Assembly (NCBI RefSeq): GCF_001718195.1
Contig: NZ_MCNV01000042.1
Span: 1-48,108 of the forward strand
Direction of reading: 5' to 3'
Source: Paraburkholderia nodosa
Lineage (GTDB): Bacteria; Pseudomonadota; Gammaproteobacteria; Burkholderiales; Burkholderiaceae
DNA: 48,108 bases
A program made the translations under genes and the position numbers. Below the pieces are notes generated by a model. It saw nothing but the letters and a program-made list of their open reading frames with translations, did not search any database and was not told where the DNA came from. Of the stretch, positions 33,019-41,957 are shown one piece after another. The first letter of the stretch is position 1, and each line of letters opens with the position of its first letter.

Positions 33019-34116
33019 TCAGAACAGATGCCGGATGCCGATGCTCGCGCCCACGGTCGACCCGGAGACTTCAAAGAGCGCGTTGTTGATCGACAAGCCC
33101 GTGTCCATACGACCGTGGTTGTTCACGTAGCCCACCTGGCCATAGAGCGTCGTGCGTTTGGAGAGGAAGAACTGCACGCCGCTCGACGCGAGGAGCGAGT
33201 GGTTGGTGCCGTCGTTGCCGTCGCGCGTGTACCAGACGCCGGCATCGACGTCGAGGTAGGGCGTGATCATATAGCTGAGCCCGCCGGAGTAGACGCTGTT
33301 GTCGAACGACTGCGCAACCTTGTAAAGCGCGTACGAAGCGGAGATCGTGAGCGAGTTCGGGAAGCGATAGCTCGCGCCGATCGTGCGGCCCACGAACTCG
33401 ATGGTGCTCGGCACTGGCGTGGTGGCCGCGCTGCCTCCGGCATTGCCGCTATACAGCGCGCCTGTGATCGTGAAGCCCGCGATGTGATAGCGCAGGCTCG
33501 CCGAATACTGGCGTCCCGCCTGGAAGTTGCCCGCCGCGCCGCCCATGGCGAACATGCCCATCGCCTGAATGCCGGCGATTTCCGGGGACGTATACGTAAT
33601 CGCGTTGCTGTTGAAGAGCCCGGTCACGTAGACGTTGTTCACGTAGCTCACGAGACCGCTGCCGAAATACGACATGCCGCGCGGGTCCGTCTGGTAGAGC
33701 GAGAGGAAGAACGGTGAGTACTGCAAACCAGCCTTGACCGTACCATAGGGACTTTCCATGCCGATCCACGCCTGACGCCCGAAGAAGTTGCCGTTGGAAT
33801 TGCCGAACTGGCCGTTCGCGATGCTGATGCCGCTCTCGAGCGCGAATACCGCACGCATCCCGCCGCCCAGGTCCTCGGCGCCGCGCATGCCGAAGTTCGA
33901 GCCGGATATGCCGCTGTCCGTAAACGAGAACTGATGACCGGCGTTCTGGCCCGTCCGCGTGTTCAGCGTATGGCTCGTGTAGAGGATCGACCCGTCGACG
34001 ATGCCATACAGTGTGACGCTGCTCTGCGCGCTTGCGACACCCGCTGTGCCCATCAAACCGGCCGCCGCGAGGCAGCGGACCAGCCATTTCATGCCGAGGT
34101 TGTCGCGTTGTAACAT
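33019..34116 (-). CDS. Gram-negative porin
   Basis: Outer-membrane beta-barrel porin of 365 aa, the OmpC-like type frequent in beta-proteobacteria. The start MLQRDNLGMKWLVRCLAAAG at 34116 has AAGGA upstream; the signal peptide ends at VASAQ, and the mature protein begins SSVTLYGIVDGSILYTS, a common porin N-terminus. Strands alternate through the sequence, and it ends RHLF with the terminal Phe needed for Bam-assisted insertion. It is convergent with the galactosidase operon, so it may or may not serve sugar entry. Confidence 0.92.
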   Translation of the reverse strand: MLQRDNLGMKWLVRCLAAAGLMGTAGVASAQSSVTLYGIVDGSILYTSHTLNTRTGQNAGHQFSFTDSGISGSNFGMRGAEDLGGGMRAVFALESGISIANGQFGNSNGNFFGRQAWIGMESPYGTVKAGLQYSPFFLSLYQTDPRGMSYFGSGLVSYVNNVYVTGLFNSNAITYTSPEIAGIQAMGMFAMGGAAGNFQAGRQYSASLRYHIAGFTITGALYSGNAGGSAATTPVPSTIEFVGRTIGASYRFPNSLTISASYALYKVAQSFDNSVYSGGLSYMITPYLDVDAGVWYTRDGNDGTNHSLLASSGVQFFLSKRTTLYGQVGYVNNHGRMDTGLSINNALFEVSGSTVGASIGIRHLF

Positions 34117-34228
34117 TTCGTCATCCTTAGTGTTATTTATGGATTGAGATTGATGTGACAGGTGCTGCGCACGCTTCAGGCCATGCTCCAGGCAAAGCCG
34201 CGGATAAAGCTTCAGGCAAAAGGGGGCC

Positions 34229-34248
34229 GGGGTTCCTCGCGGAACCCC
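34229..34248. other. Perfect stem-loop GGGGTTCC-TCGC-GGAACCCC
   Basis: Eight-bp arms around a TCGC loop, 113 bp upstream of the porin start. It could be a leader structure or the end of a small RNA; no U-run follows in either direction. Confidence 0.4.
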
Positions 34249-34281
34249 ATGAATCGGAATGCTGGGAGTGCTGCTCGGCGT

Positions 34282-34305
34282 ACTACGCGGAGTACTTCGC
34301 GTAGT
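34282..34305. promoter_or_regulatory. 24-bp dyad upstream of the porin gene
   Basis: ACTACGCG and CGCGTAGT flank GAGTACTT, which itself contains the palindrome AGTACT. The nested symmetry suggests a regulator-binding site for porin control. No regulator is linked, so the binding protein is unknown. Confidence 0.4.
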
Positions 34306-34586
34306 CCTGCGGTCTGGCGCGGCGGCCGGGGTCCTCTCGCGTGCGCAGGAACAGCGTGGGCGAGCGCGTGGTCATCGTGGGCTTGCGGCTAGGCATGGGC
34401 CGGATTGAATGCGCGTTCACCGATCGCTTCTCCCCTGACGAGAGGTGTGCAACGTTGACGGAATGCTACGTTCGATGGGGGCTATTTTTGTACGACCGTG
34501 CGGAATCTGTCACCCTGGGAGAAACGATCACATTTGCGCATCAATTTGTTGCACCCGGCGCATGAATCGACACACGGGCGCCTGCC

Positions 34587-36146
34587 TCACCCCGCCGGAT
34601 TCTCCTCATCCTGCGGCGGCGCGCTGCCCGCGGGCGCACCCAGGATGCTGACCTGGAAAACCGGCGTGCCTGCAAGCGACTCGAGGTTGGGGTCTTCGGG
34701 GTAGGCGAGCAGCAAAGGGAAGATGACAGAGCCGCCAATCACGGCGCGGCGGCTGTTCTCGGCGGGGCGCAGGCCCCAGACGTCCTGATAGACGAGCGGC
34801 ACCGTCTTGCCGTCGCGCTCCGTGTTGCCAAGGTAGAGCATCACGTGACCGCCTATATAGATGAGCGTGCGCATGGGCGCGCCGTGCTGCACGAGCCAGT
34901 CGAGGCGTTGCGCGGGCGTGGAAGCCGAAAGATCGGTCATCGCCCCCGCGTTCATTTGCGTGGACGAATGGCGGGGCAGCCACACGCCGAACGCAGCGAA
35001 AATGCTCTGCAATTCGGCCGAGCAGTCGTTGTCGAAGTTCGTATTGCCCCAGCCGTAGGGGCGGCCGATCAGCGCCTTCATCAACTGTGCGAGATGGCGC
35101 GGCGTCGCCGCGAGCGGCGCGGGCACGATGGCGTTCGAATCGAGCACTGCCGTGCGGATCGCCGCGCGGCCGTCTACATCGCGGGCGGGCACGAGCACTT
35201 CGCCCGGCTTCGCGCCGGAAGCGGGGCGCAGCGGCAGCAGCGTGCCGGCAGGCGCGTCGAAGCGGAACACGCCGCCATCGTCGCGCAGCGCGGCGGAGGC
35301 CACGACCACGACGCCGAGCGAGTGGTGCGCCGCCGCGCGCCACGTCGAAACGAAGGCTTCATCGACGCTCGCCACGCCGTCGCTGCGCACCCAGCCCTGC
35401 ACGTCCGGCGTCTGCACGTAGCGCCAGGCGCCGTCTGCGCTCGTGCCGAGCACGTAGAGCGGCGTGCCCGGCCGCACGGCGCTCACCTGCAGGTTGTCGA
35501 AGGGATAGCCTTCGCCTGCTATGCGATGTGAATAGAACGACGGGTCGACGGTGGGCAGCTCGCGCACGTACAGTGCCGTCGTGGCGATGGCGCGACGCGT
35601 GGCATCGAAGCCGCTGGACTGTTCGAACTGGCTGACGTTGGCGTTGCGCTCGATGGCGTCGATCCACGCCTTCGTGTGCGGGCGGAAATTCATGCCGTAG
35701 CCAATACGGCGCGCCTCCTTGCCGGTGTTGTCGAAGTATGCGAGGCGGCGCGTCTGCAGCGCGGCAATGTCGCTGCCGCCGTCGCGATACACACGCTGCT
35801 CGACAAACGCGCGATTCCACGGCGAGGGATCGTTCGGCCCTGCACCGAAATAGCGCGCGACGAGCGCATCGAATTGCGCGCGCTGGACGTCGGGCGAAAG
35901 GAAGGGCTTGTCGTAACCGGCGCTGGCCGGATCGATCCAGTGATCGACGTTCTGGTCGTAGTGCTCGATCGGGAACAGCGTGACCGTATCGGGCGGGAGC
36001 GCCTGCCCGGCATCACTCTGCGAGGCCGGGCCGGTCGCGCATCCCGGCAGCACGCACGCGGCGGCTAGCGTCAGGGCGAGGAGGCGGGCGCGCGGAGCCC
36101 GGGCAAAAGCGGAAAGGCGAAACGAAGAATCGAGGGCGGAGCGCAT
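34587..36146 (-). CDS. SH3-domain NlpC/P60 cell-wall peptidase lipoprotein
   Basis: Envelope peptidase of 519 aa. The signal sequence ends in a lipobox (VLPGC, Cys36), so it is a lipoprotein. An N-terminal helical stabilising region and two SH3b-like domains (about 190-330; VSAVRPGTPLYVLGTSADGA is one) precede a C40 NlpC/P60 domain with Cys375 (NDCSAEL), His434 (IGGHVMLYLG) and a following YQDVWG. Such enzymes cleave D-Glu-linked bonds in peptidoglycan stem peptides, often in recycling. It stands alone between the porin and the amino-acid importer operon; the 84-bp gap upstream has no clear promoter. Confidence 0.87.
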   Translation of the reverse strand: MRSALDSSFRLSAFARAPRARLLALTLAAACVLPGCATGPASQSDAGQALPPDTVTLFPIEHYDQNVDHWIDPASAGYDKPFLSPDVQRAQFDALVARYFGAGPNDPSPWNRAFVEQRVYRDGGSDIAALQTRRLAYFDNTGKEARRIGYGMNFRPHTKAWIDAIERNANVSQFEQSSGFDATRRAIATTALYVRELPTVDPSFYSHRIAGEGYPFDNLQVSAVRPGTPLYVLGTSADGAWRYVQTPDVQGWVRSDGVASVDEAFVSTWRAAAHHSLGVVVVASAALRDDGGVFRFDAPAGTLLPLRPASGAKPGEVLVPARDVDGRAAIRTAVLDSNAIVPAPLAATPRHLAQLMKALIGRPYGWGNTNFDNDCSAELQSIFAAFGVWLPRHSSTQMNAGAMTDLSASTPAQRLDWLVQHGAPMRTLIYIGGHVMLYLGNTERDGKTVPLVYQDVWGLRPAENSRRAVIGGSVIFPLLLAYPEDPNLESLAGTPVFQVSILGAPAGSAPPQDEENPAG

Positions 36147-36230
36147 GGGCGAGCGGGCGGTTCGACAACCCGTGGATGATACAGGACGCGCCGCGCCCGC
36201 CGCCCTCGCTATTGCGCGAAAATCAAACGA

Positions 36231-37277
36231 TCACTGCTCGATCTGCCGGTTCCAGCGCGAATCCCACTGCGCGCGGTGCTCGTTGATCACGTCCCAGTCC
36301 ACCACCGTCACCTTCTTCACGAGCTGGTCGAGATTGCCCAGGCTCTTTTGCATGTCGGGCGGCATGGTCGCGTTCTGGTTGGTCGGAATCTGCTTGCCGG
36401 CGGAGGCCGCCTTGCTCTGCGCGGGCGCAGACAGCAGGAACTGCGCGAGCTTTTGCGCGAGCTGCGGGTCGGGATTGTTCTTCACCACGCACAGGTCCAC
36501 GAGCAGCAGCACGGCGCCTTCCTTCGGGTTGGCGTAGGCCACGGGCAGGCCCTTGTCCTTCAGGTCGCCCACGGCGGTGGGCGTGAGCGGGAAAATGCCG
36601 GCCTCGCCGGTCTGGATCATCTCCGAGAGCTTGGCCGAATTCGGAATATATTCGACGACGTTCGGACCCACCGTGCTCGCCCACTTCGTGAAGCCCGGCT
36701 CGACGTTGTTCTCGCTGCCGCCCATCAGGCGATTGATGGCGAGAAAGCCGTGCAGCCCGAACGTGCTGCTCGAAGCCGACTGGAACACTACCTTGCCCTT
36801 GTATTTCGGATTGGCGAAATCGAGCCACGAGGTGGGCGGCGCCCAGCCTTTATCGGCGAACACCTTCGTGTTGTAGCCAATGCCCGTCATGCCGAGCTGC
36901 ACGCCCGCGCCCACGTCGCCTTTCATGCGCGCGAACGGATACAGCTCCTTGAGCACCGGCGAATCGTCGAGTTTCTCGCACACGCCCATGCTCACCGCGC
37001 GCGCCATTACGCCGTCGTCGAGAAAGGCGACATGCATCTGCGGGCTGTTGCGGTTGGCGAGGAGCTTCGCGAGCACGTCGGACGACGTGCCCGGCACGAC
37101 CACCACCTTCACGTTGTTGGCCTTCTCGAAGTCGGGCAGGACCTGGCTCGTGTAGGCTTTCTCCATCGGGCCGCCGTTCATGCCGATGTAGATCGTCTTC
37201 GTTTGCGACCAGGCGCCTTGCGAGATGCCCAAGGCAACGAGTGCGGCCAGCGGAGCCAGGGTGCGTGTGAGTTTCAT
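36231..37277 (-). CDS. PotD/AfuA-like ABC transporter substrate-binding protein
   Basis: Periplasmic binding protein of 348 aa. MKLTRTLAPLAALVALGISQ plus GAWSQ is a signal peptide; the mature fold is of the spermidine/putrescine - iron(III) - phosphonate cluster (TKTIYIGMNGGPMEKAYTS; GMTGIGYNTKVFADKG; GEAGIFPLTPTAVGDLKD). It is the last gene of a seven-gene minus-strand operon, 12 bp after the FAD subunit. The family binds polyamines, opines or other small cationic or amino-acid-like ligands; the linked oxidoreductase suggests an amine or imino acid here. Confidence 0.86.
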   Translation of the reverse strand: MKLTRTLAPLAALVALGISQGAWSQTKTIYIGMNGGPMEKAYTSQVLPDFEKANNVKVVVVPGTSSDVLAKLLANRNSPQMHVAFLDDGVMARAVSMGVCEKLDDSPVLKELYPFARMKGDVGAGVQLGMTGIGYNTKVFADKGWAPPTSWLDFANPKYKGKVVFQSASSSTFGLHGFLAINRLMGGSENNVEPGFTKWASTVGPNVVEYIPNSAKLSEMIQTGEAGIFPLTPTAVGDLKDKGLPVAYANPKEGAVLLLVDLCVVKNNPDPQLAQKLAQFLLSAPAQSKAASAGKQIPTNQNATMPPDMQKSLGNLDQLVKKVTVVDWDVINEHRAQWDSRWNRQIEQ

Positions 37278-37289
37278 CGTGGGGACTCC

Positions 37290-38426
37290 TTATTTGATTG
37301 GGAGAGCGGCATGAACGGAAGACTGCGTGAAGCGGCCGATAGCGAACGCCTCGATGGGCGTGCTCGTCGTGCCTTCTGTGACGAGTTCGGCGAGGACTTC
37401 GCCCACGCCCGGCGCCAGCAGGAAGCCGCCGCCGGAAAAGCCGAAAGCGTGCACGAGGCGCGGCGTGGTGTTGCTGAAACCGATGATCGGGTTGCTGTCC
37501 GGTGTTTCACCTTCCACGCCGCTCCACGTGCGGATGAGCAGCGCGTCGCGCAGGCCGGGCAGCAGCGCGCAGGCGTCGCGCATGACGGCGCGCGTGGTGG
37601 CGGTGGAAGGCTGTGCGTACTCGCCGTCGCCGTGCCCGCGTCCGCCGCCGATCACGCAGTTGCCGCGCTCGACCTGGCGCGCGTAGACGCCGCCGCCGTA
37701 GACGCCCAGGTTGTGCTGGATAAAGCGCGGCAGCGGCTCCGTCACCCACATGTTCGGGTAGATCGGCTTCATCGGCACGGTTTCGCCGAACGCGCCCGCC
37801 ACCGTATTGGCCCAGGCGCCCGACGAGTTGATCAGCCAGTCCGCGCTGATGCGCTCGTGGCCCGCGCGCATCTGGAAACGCCGGCCGTCGAAGCTCAGGT
37901 CGGCGAGCGCGGTCTGCTCCTGCACGTGCGCGCCCGCGCGCCGCGCCGCCACCGCGAAGCCGGGCGAGACGAGACGCGGATTCGCCTGGCCGTCGCTCGC
38001 GCAAAGTGCCCCGCCAATGGCGGTTTTGCCGAGCCACGGGTAGCGGCGCCGAAACGCTTCGCCGCTCATGACGACCGACTCCACGCCGAAATCGCGCGCC
38101 ATGTCGGACCACGCGTGAAGCGCGTCGAGATCGCTGTCGCGGCGCGCGAGGCGCAAGTGCCCCGACACGACGAATTCGCCGTCGCTGCCGATCAGTTCGG
38201 GCAAGCGGCTCCATACGCGCCGGGCGCGCACCGCAAGCGGCAGTTGCTCGGCGCTGCGTCCGTGGGTGCGCACGCCGCCGTAGTTCACGCCGCTCGCCTG
38301 CGCGCCGCAAAAGCGCCGCTCGAACAAGCCGACGCTTACCCCCTTGCGCGCGAGTGCGAGCGCCGCCGATGCGCCGACGAGCCCGCCGCCCGCGATCACA
38401 ACCTGGAAGTGGCGCGTGTCACTCAT
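37290..38426 (-). CDS. FAD-dependent amino-acid/opine dehydrogenase, catalytic (beta-like) subunit
   Basis: DAO-family flavoprotein of 378 aa, similar to HcnC and opine oxidase subunit B. The Rossmann motif is VVIAGGGLVGASAALALARK (about 9-28); GGVRTHGRSAEQ and the C-terminal HAFGFSGGGFLLAPGVGEVLAE are flavin contacts. It overlaps the larger subunit gene by eight bases (38419-38426). It should oxidise the C-N bond of an imported amine, opine or D-amino acid and pass electrons to the partner subunits. The substrate cannot be read from sequence. Confidence 0.84.
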   Translation of the reverse strand: MSDTRHFQVVIAGGGLVGASAALALARKGVSVGLFERRFCGAQASGVNYGGVRTHGRSAEQLPLAVRARRVWSRLPELIGSDGEFVVSGHLRLARRDSDLDALHAWSDMARDFGVESVVMSGEAFRRRYPWLGKTAIGGALCASDGQANPRLVSPGFAVAARRAGAHVQEQTALADLSFDGRRFQMRAGHERISADWLINSSGAWANTVAGAFGETVPMKPIYPNMWVTEPLPRFIQHNLGVYGGGVYARQVERGNCVIGGGRGHGDGEYAQPSTATTRAVMRDACALLPGLRDALLIRTWSGVEGETPDSNPIIGFSNTTPRLVHAFGFSGGGFLLAPGVGEVLAELVTEGTTSTPIEAFAIGRFTQSSVHAALPIK

Positions 38427-39855
38427 CGTGGGCTTCCTCTTCGATGACTTGCACGCCGTCGTCGAACAGCATCGGTGAAATGGGAATCGGCTTGATCGGC
38501 GCCTGGCTGCGTAAGCGGCCCACCTCGTGCAGCGGCTTGCCGGTCTCCACGCTCAGTAGCGCCATGGCGGATTCACCGCACATGCGCCCCTGGCAGCGCC
38601 CCATGCCGATACGCGTGAGCGCCTTCAGGCGGTTGACCTCGCTGGCGAAACCGTCGCGGATACAACTACGCAGCGTGCCGGCATCGACTTCCTCGCAGCG
38701 GCAGATGGTCAGGTCGTCGGGCCAGTTGGCGGCGCAGTTGGCCGGCGGGGCAAATGCCTGCTCGATGCCAACGCGAAAGCGCGCGATCCGTTCGAGACGC
38801 TTCTCGATCGTTGCCACATCAGGCAAAGCAGCATCGTGCTGTGGCGCTTCGATGCCGATATCTTCGAGCATCGCGAGTGCGGCGCGGCTGCCCGCGAGTT
38901 CGGCGGCATCGGCGCCTGCGATACCGGCGCCGTCGCCGGCCAGATAGACGCCCGGCACAGAGCTGCGGCCCGCCGCATCGCGTTCGGGCAGCCAGCAGCG
39001 GTTGAGGTCGTCGAAGGCGAAGCGGCAGCCCGCGAGATCGGCGAGCTGGGTTTCGGGCCGCAAGCCGTAGCCGAGGCCGATCGCATCGCAGGCGATGGCG
39101 TGCTCCTTGCCGTCGGCCGCGCGCCAGCGGAAGTATTGCACCGCCGCGTCGCCTTCGATGGCCTCGAGCGAGACGCCATGCTCCATGCGCACGCCATGCG
39201 CCTTGAGCCACGCGACGTAATAAACGCCCCTGGCGAAGGTGCCCGGCTGGTTGAGCAGCTTCGGCGCGGCGGCGGCCTGGCGCCCAAACGGGCTCGTGTC
39301 GAGCACGGCGGCTACTTGCGCGCCCGCTTTCGCATACTGATACGCGACGAGGTAGAGCAGCGGCCCGGTGCCGGCGAACACGGTGCGCTGGCCAATTGCG
39401 CAGCCCTGCGCCTTCAGCGCGACCTGGGCGCCGCCGAGTGTATAGGCGCCTGGCAACGTCCAGCCGGGCAGCGGCACGATGCGGTCGGTGGCGCCGCTCG
39501 CGATGATCAGATGCGACCACGGCACGCTCGATTCGCGGCCCGCGCGCAGGGTGTCGAGCCGGCCCGGCTCGCACGACCAGGCCAGCGTGTCGGGCCGATA
39601 GTCGATTTTCGGGAGCAGGTCGGCCATGGTGCGATGGACCGCATCGGCTTTCTTCGCCTCGAAGCCGTAGAGCGCGGTTTTCGTGCGCGAAAAGCCTGCA
39701 CCGTCAGCGGGCTGGCGATAAATCTGGCCGCCCCAGCGCGCGTTTTCGTCGATGACGGTGGGGCGCAGTCCCGCGGCCACGAGCGTTTGCGCGGCGCGAA
39801 TGCCGGCCGGTCCTGCGCCGACGATGACGATGCGCTCGGGCCCGGTCGCGCTCAT
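38419..39855 (-). CDS. FAD/NAD(P)-binding subunit with BFD-like [2Fe-2S] domain (HcnB/OoxA-like)
   Basis: Flavoprotein of 478 aa. RIVIVGAGPAGIRAAQTLVA (about 7-26) and the second nucleotide-binding region around IIASGATDRIVPLPG fit the pyridine-nucleotide-oxidoreductase fold. The C-terminus carries Cys385, Cys387, Cys421 and Cys426 (CRCEE ... GRCQGRMCGE), a BFD-like iron-sulfur site. This architecture is that of HcnB, OoxA and the alpha subunit of D-hydroxyproline/proline dehydrogenases. The start at 39855 overlaps the small ferredoxin-like gene by four bases. Confidence 0.86.
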   Translation of the reverse strand: MSATGPERIVIVGAGPAGIRAAQTLVAAGLRPTVIDENARWGGQIYRQPADGAGFSRTKTALYGFEAKKADAVHRTMADLLPKIDYRPDTLAWSCEPGRLDTLRAGRESSVPWSHLIIASGATDRIVPLPGWTLPGAYTLGGAQVALKAQGCAIGQRTVFAGTGPLLYLVAYQYAKAGAQVAAVLDTSPFGRQAAAAPKLLNQPGTFARGVYYVAWLKAHGVRMEHGVSLEAIEGDAAVQYFRWRAADGKEHAIACDAIGLGYGLRPETQLADLAGCRFAFDDLNRCWLPERDAAGRSSVPGVYLAGDGAGIAGADAAELAGSRAALAMLEDIGIEAPQHDAALPDVATIEKRLERIARFRVGIEQAFAPPANCAANWPDDLTICRCEEVDAGTLRSCIRDGFASEVNRLKALTRIGMGRCQGRMCGESAMALLSVETGKPLHEVGRLRSQAPIKPIPISPMLFDDGVQVIEEEAHDE

Positions 39856-40190
39856 CGCGCACCTCCGCCATAAATTTTGGTATCCGAACCAGTGCGCGTC
39901 ACCACACGCATGCCTTCGCGCAACGGCGTGGAGCAGGCGCGCAGGCGCGTGCCGTCTTCACAGCGCACCCAGCAGTCCTGGCAAGCGCCGATCAGGCAGA
40001 AGCCCGCGCGCGGTTCCGCGCTGAACTCGCTGCGGCGCACGTGCCGCTGATGCGTGAGAATCGCGGTGAGCAGCGTATCCCCCGCGAGCGCCTTGACTTC
40101 GACGCCGTCTAAAACGAAGGAAACGCTCGCGCGCGCGGTTTCGGCAACGCGGACGAACTGGGCAAGGGGAAGCGGCGTGGCGGTGCTCAT
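39852..40190 (-). CDS. (2Fe-2S)-binding small subunit (HcnA-like)
   Basis: Ferredoxin-like subunit of 112 aa. The cluster ligands are Cys65, Cys70, Cys73 (GFCLIGACQDC) and Cys86 (RLRACSTPL), with an extra Cys77. It belongs to the Fer2_4 family that forms heterotrimers with the two flavoproteins encoded next; the order [2Fe-2S], FAD/BFD, FAD is the same as hcnA-hcnB-hcnC. It transfers electrons to the membrane chain. It overlaps the next gene by ATGA. Confidence 0.86.
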   Translation of the reverse strand: MSTATPLPLAQFVRVAETARASVSFVLDGVEVKALAGDTLLTAILTHQRHVRRSEFSAEPRAGFCLIGACQDCWVRCEDGTRLRACSTPLREGMRVVTRTGSDTKIYGGGAR

Positions 40191-40237
40191 GGAAGGTCGG
40201 TGGCGCGGCAGCAGGAATCGAAAGAGGCGGGCGGCGT

Positions 40238-41032
40238 TCAGTGCTGCCCGATCAGAATGCGGTTGAGCCCGTATACGCGGTCGAGCAGGAACATCGCACC
40301 CGCCGTGATGAAAATGACGAGCGCGGAAGCGGAGGCCATCATCGGGTCGATCGACTCGGTTGCGTACATATACATGCGCACGGGCAGCGTGACGGTTTGC
40401 GGCGAGGTCACGAAGATCGACATCGTCAGTTCATCGAAGCTGTTGATGAACGCGAGCAGCCAGCCGCCCGTGATGCCGGGCACGATCATCGGCAGCGTGA
40501 CGCGGCGGAAGGTCGTCCACGCGTTGGCGCCGAGCGACGCGGCTGCATGCTCGATGCTGCGGTCGAGGCCGCTCACCGAGGCGAGCACGAGCCGCATGAC
40601 GAACGGCGTGATGATGATCATATGCGCGAGGATCAGCCACGCGAACGAGCCGGTCGCGCCGATCAGCGCGAAAAAGCGCAGCAGCGCGATGCCCAGCACG
40701 AGCCCCGGAATCACGAGCGGCGAAAGCAGCAGCGCGTTGAGAAAGCCGCGGCCCGGAAAGCGCGCACGGCCAATGGCGAGTCCCGCGGGCATCGCGATGA
40801 CGAGCGAGAGCGTGGCCGAGGCGAACGCGAGCTTGAGGCTGTTGAAGAACGCGGTGATGAAGTCGGGGTAGTCGAGGATCGCGCGGAACCAGCGCAGCGA
40901 CAGGCCGTGCGTGGGGAGCGTCAAGGTTTCGTCGGGCGTGAATGCCACGAGAATGACGATGACGAGCGGCGCCAGCACGAACAGAATGACGAAACTATGG
41001 AACGTGAGGGCGAGCGGTCCGTTTTTGCGCAT
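40238..41032 (-). CDS. ABC transporter permease (PotC-like)
   Basis: Permease of 264 aa with six predicted membrane segments. The EAA-loop equivalent is HAAASLGANAWTTFRRVTLP followed by MIVPG. It is shorter than its partner permease, as is usual for PotC-type subunits. A 47-bp gap separates it from the ferredoxin-like gene downstream, and 19 bp from the other permease. Confidence 0.87.
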   Translation of the reverse strand: MRKNGPLALTFHSFVILFVLAPLVIVILVAFTPDETLTLPTHGLSLRWFRAILDYPDFITAFFNSLKLAFASATLSLVIAMPAGLAIGRARFPGRGFLNALLLSPLVIPGLVLGIALLRFFALIGATGSFAWLILAHMIIITPFVMRLVLASVSGLDRSIEHAAASLGANAWTTFRRVTLPMIVPGITGGWLLAFINSFDELTMSIFVTSPQTVTLPVRMYMYATESIDPMMASASALVIFITAGAMFLLDRVYGLNRILIGQH

Positions 41033-41051
41033 GATGTTGTGTCCTGGGGCC

Positions 41052-41957
41052 TTAGCCCATGCTGCGCGCGTAGCGCCGTTCGAGCACGCGGTAGTAGGTG
41101 AGCATCACCACGAGATTGGCGACGAGCAGCAGCACGGCGATGGTCGCGCCGAGCGGCCAGTTCATCGAGCTGAGGAACTGGTCGTACACGGCGGTGGCCG
41201 CCACCTTCAGGCGCCGGCCGCCCAGCAGGCCAGGAATCGCGAAGGCGCTCGCCGACAGGCCGAACACCATGAGGCTGCCCGAGAGAATGCCCGGCATGAG
41301 TTGCGGCAGCACGATGCGGCGCAGGGTGGTGAAAGGGGACGCCATCAGCGACAGCGCCGCGTTCCCGGTTTGCGGATCGAGCCTTTGCAGCGCGGTCCAC
41401 ACCGGAATCACCATGAACGGCAGCATCACGTGCACGAGCGCAATGACGATCGCGAAGGTCGTGTATTCGAGCTTGAAGGGGCCCGCGCCGAACAGAGCGA
41501 AGAACTGGTTCACGAGACCGTTCATGTTGAGCAGCATGCTCCAGCCGAACGCGCGCACCACCACGGAAACCAGCAGCGGCGCGAGGATCACGAGCAGGAA
41601 AAGCGAGCGCCATGGGTCGCGCATGCGCGAGAGGATGTACGCCTCCGGCGTGCCGATCACGACGCACAGCAGCGTGGTGAGCGCGGCAATGCCGAAGGTG
41701 CGCAGGAAGATCGTGTGAAAGTACGACGAGCCCAGCACTTCTACGTAGTTGTGCAGATCGAATGCGGCGATGGGGCCGCTCATCGGATCGAAGCGGTAGA
41801 ACGTGAGCGCGAAGGTCATCGCGAGCGGCACGAGCACGAGCGCGGAGAACAGCAGCAGCGCGGGCGCGCTCATGAGCCAGAGCGGCACGTAAGCCTGCCA
41901 GCCCGCGCGCACCGTGGCGCGCGGGGCTGGCTGCGAAGCGCGGAGCGTGCTAGACAC
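41052..41957 (-). CDS. ABC transporter permease (PotB-like)
   Basis: Permease of 301 aa. I start it at the GTG at 41957 (VSSTLRASQP), because GGGAGGG lies upstream and this gives an 8-bp overlap with the ATPase gene; the frame stays open further. Six membrane segments follow a 30-residue basic tail. The coupling loop is NAALSLMASPFTTLRRIVLP followed by QLMPG. Confidence 0.87.
   Translation of the reverse strand: MSSTLRASQPAPRATVRAGWQAYVPLWLMSAPALLLFSALVLVPLAMTFALTFYRFDPMSGPIAAFDLHNYVEVLGSSYFHTIFLRTFGIAALTTLLCVVIGTPEAYILSRMRDPWRSLFLLVILAPLLVSVVVRAFGWSMLLNMNGLVNQFFALFGAGPFKLEYTTFAIVIALVHVMLPFMVIPVWTALQRLDPQTGNAALSLMASPFTTLRRIVLPQLMPGILSGSLMVFGLSASAFAIPGLLGGRRLKVAATAVYDQFLSSMNWPLGATIAVLLLVANLVVMLTYYRVLERRYARSMG

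Larger units (their letters stand above)
34117..34586. other. 470-bp intergenic region upstream of the porin gene
   Basis: The region lies between two minus-strand genes and should hold the porin promoter. I see two symmetric elements (34229-34248 and 34282-34305), annotated separately, and AT-rich sequence near 34130-34160 (TTATTTATGG) that may be the porin -10 area. Short open frames here have unconvincing codon use, so I call no gene. Confidence 0.5.

Noticed and set aside
37290..40190. Hydrogen cyanide synthase (hcnABC)
   Set aside because: Subunit order and folds match, but so do opine and hydroxyproline dehydrogenases, and the genes are inside an importer operon under IclR control. Cyanide synthesis is not supported.
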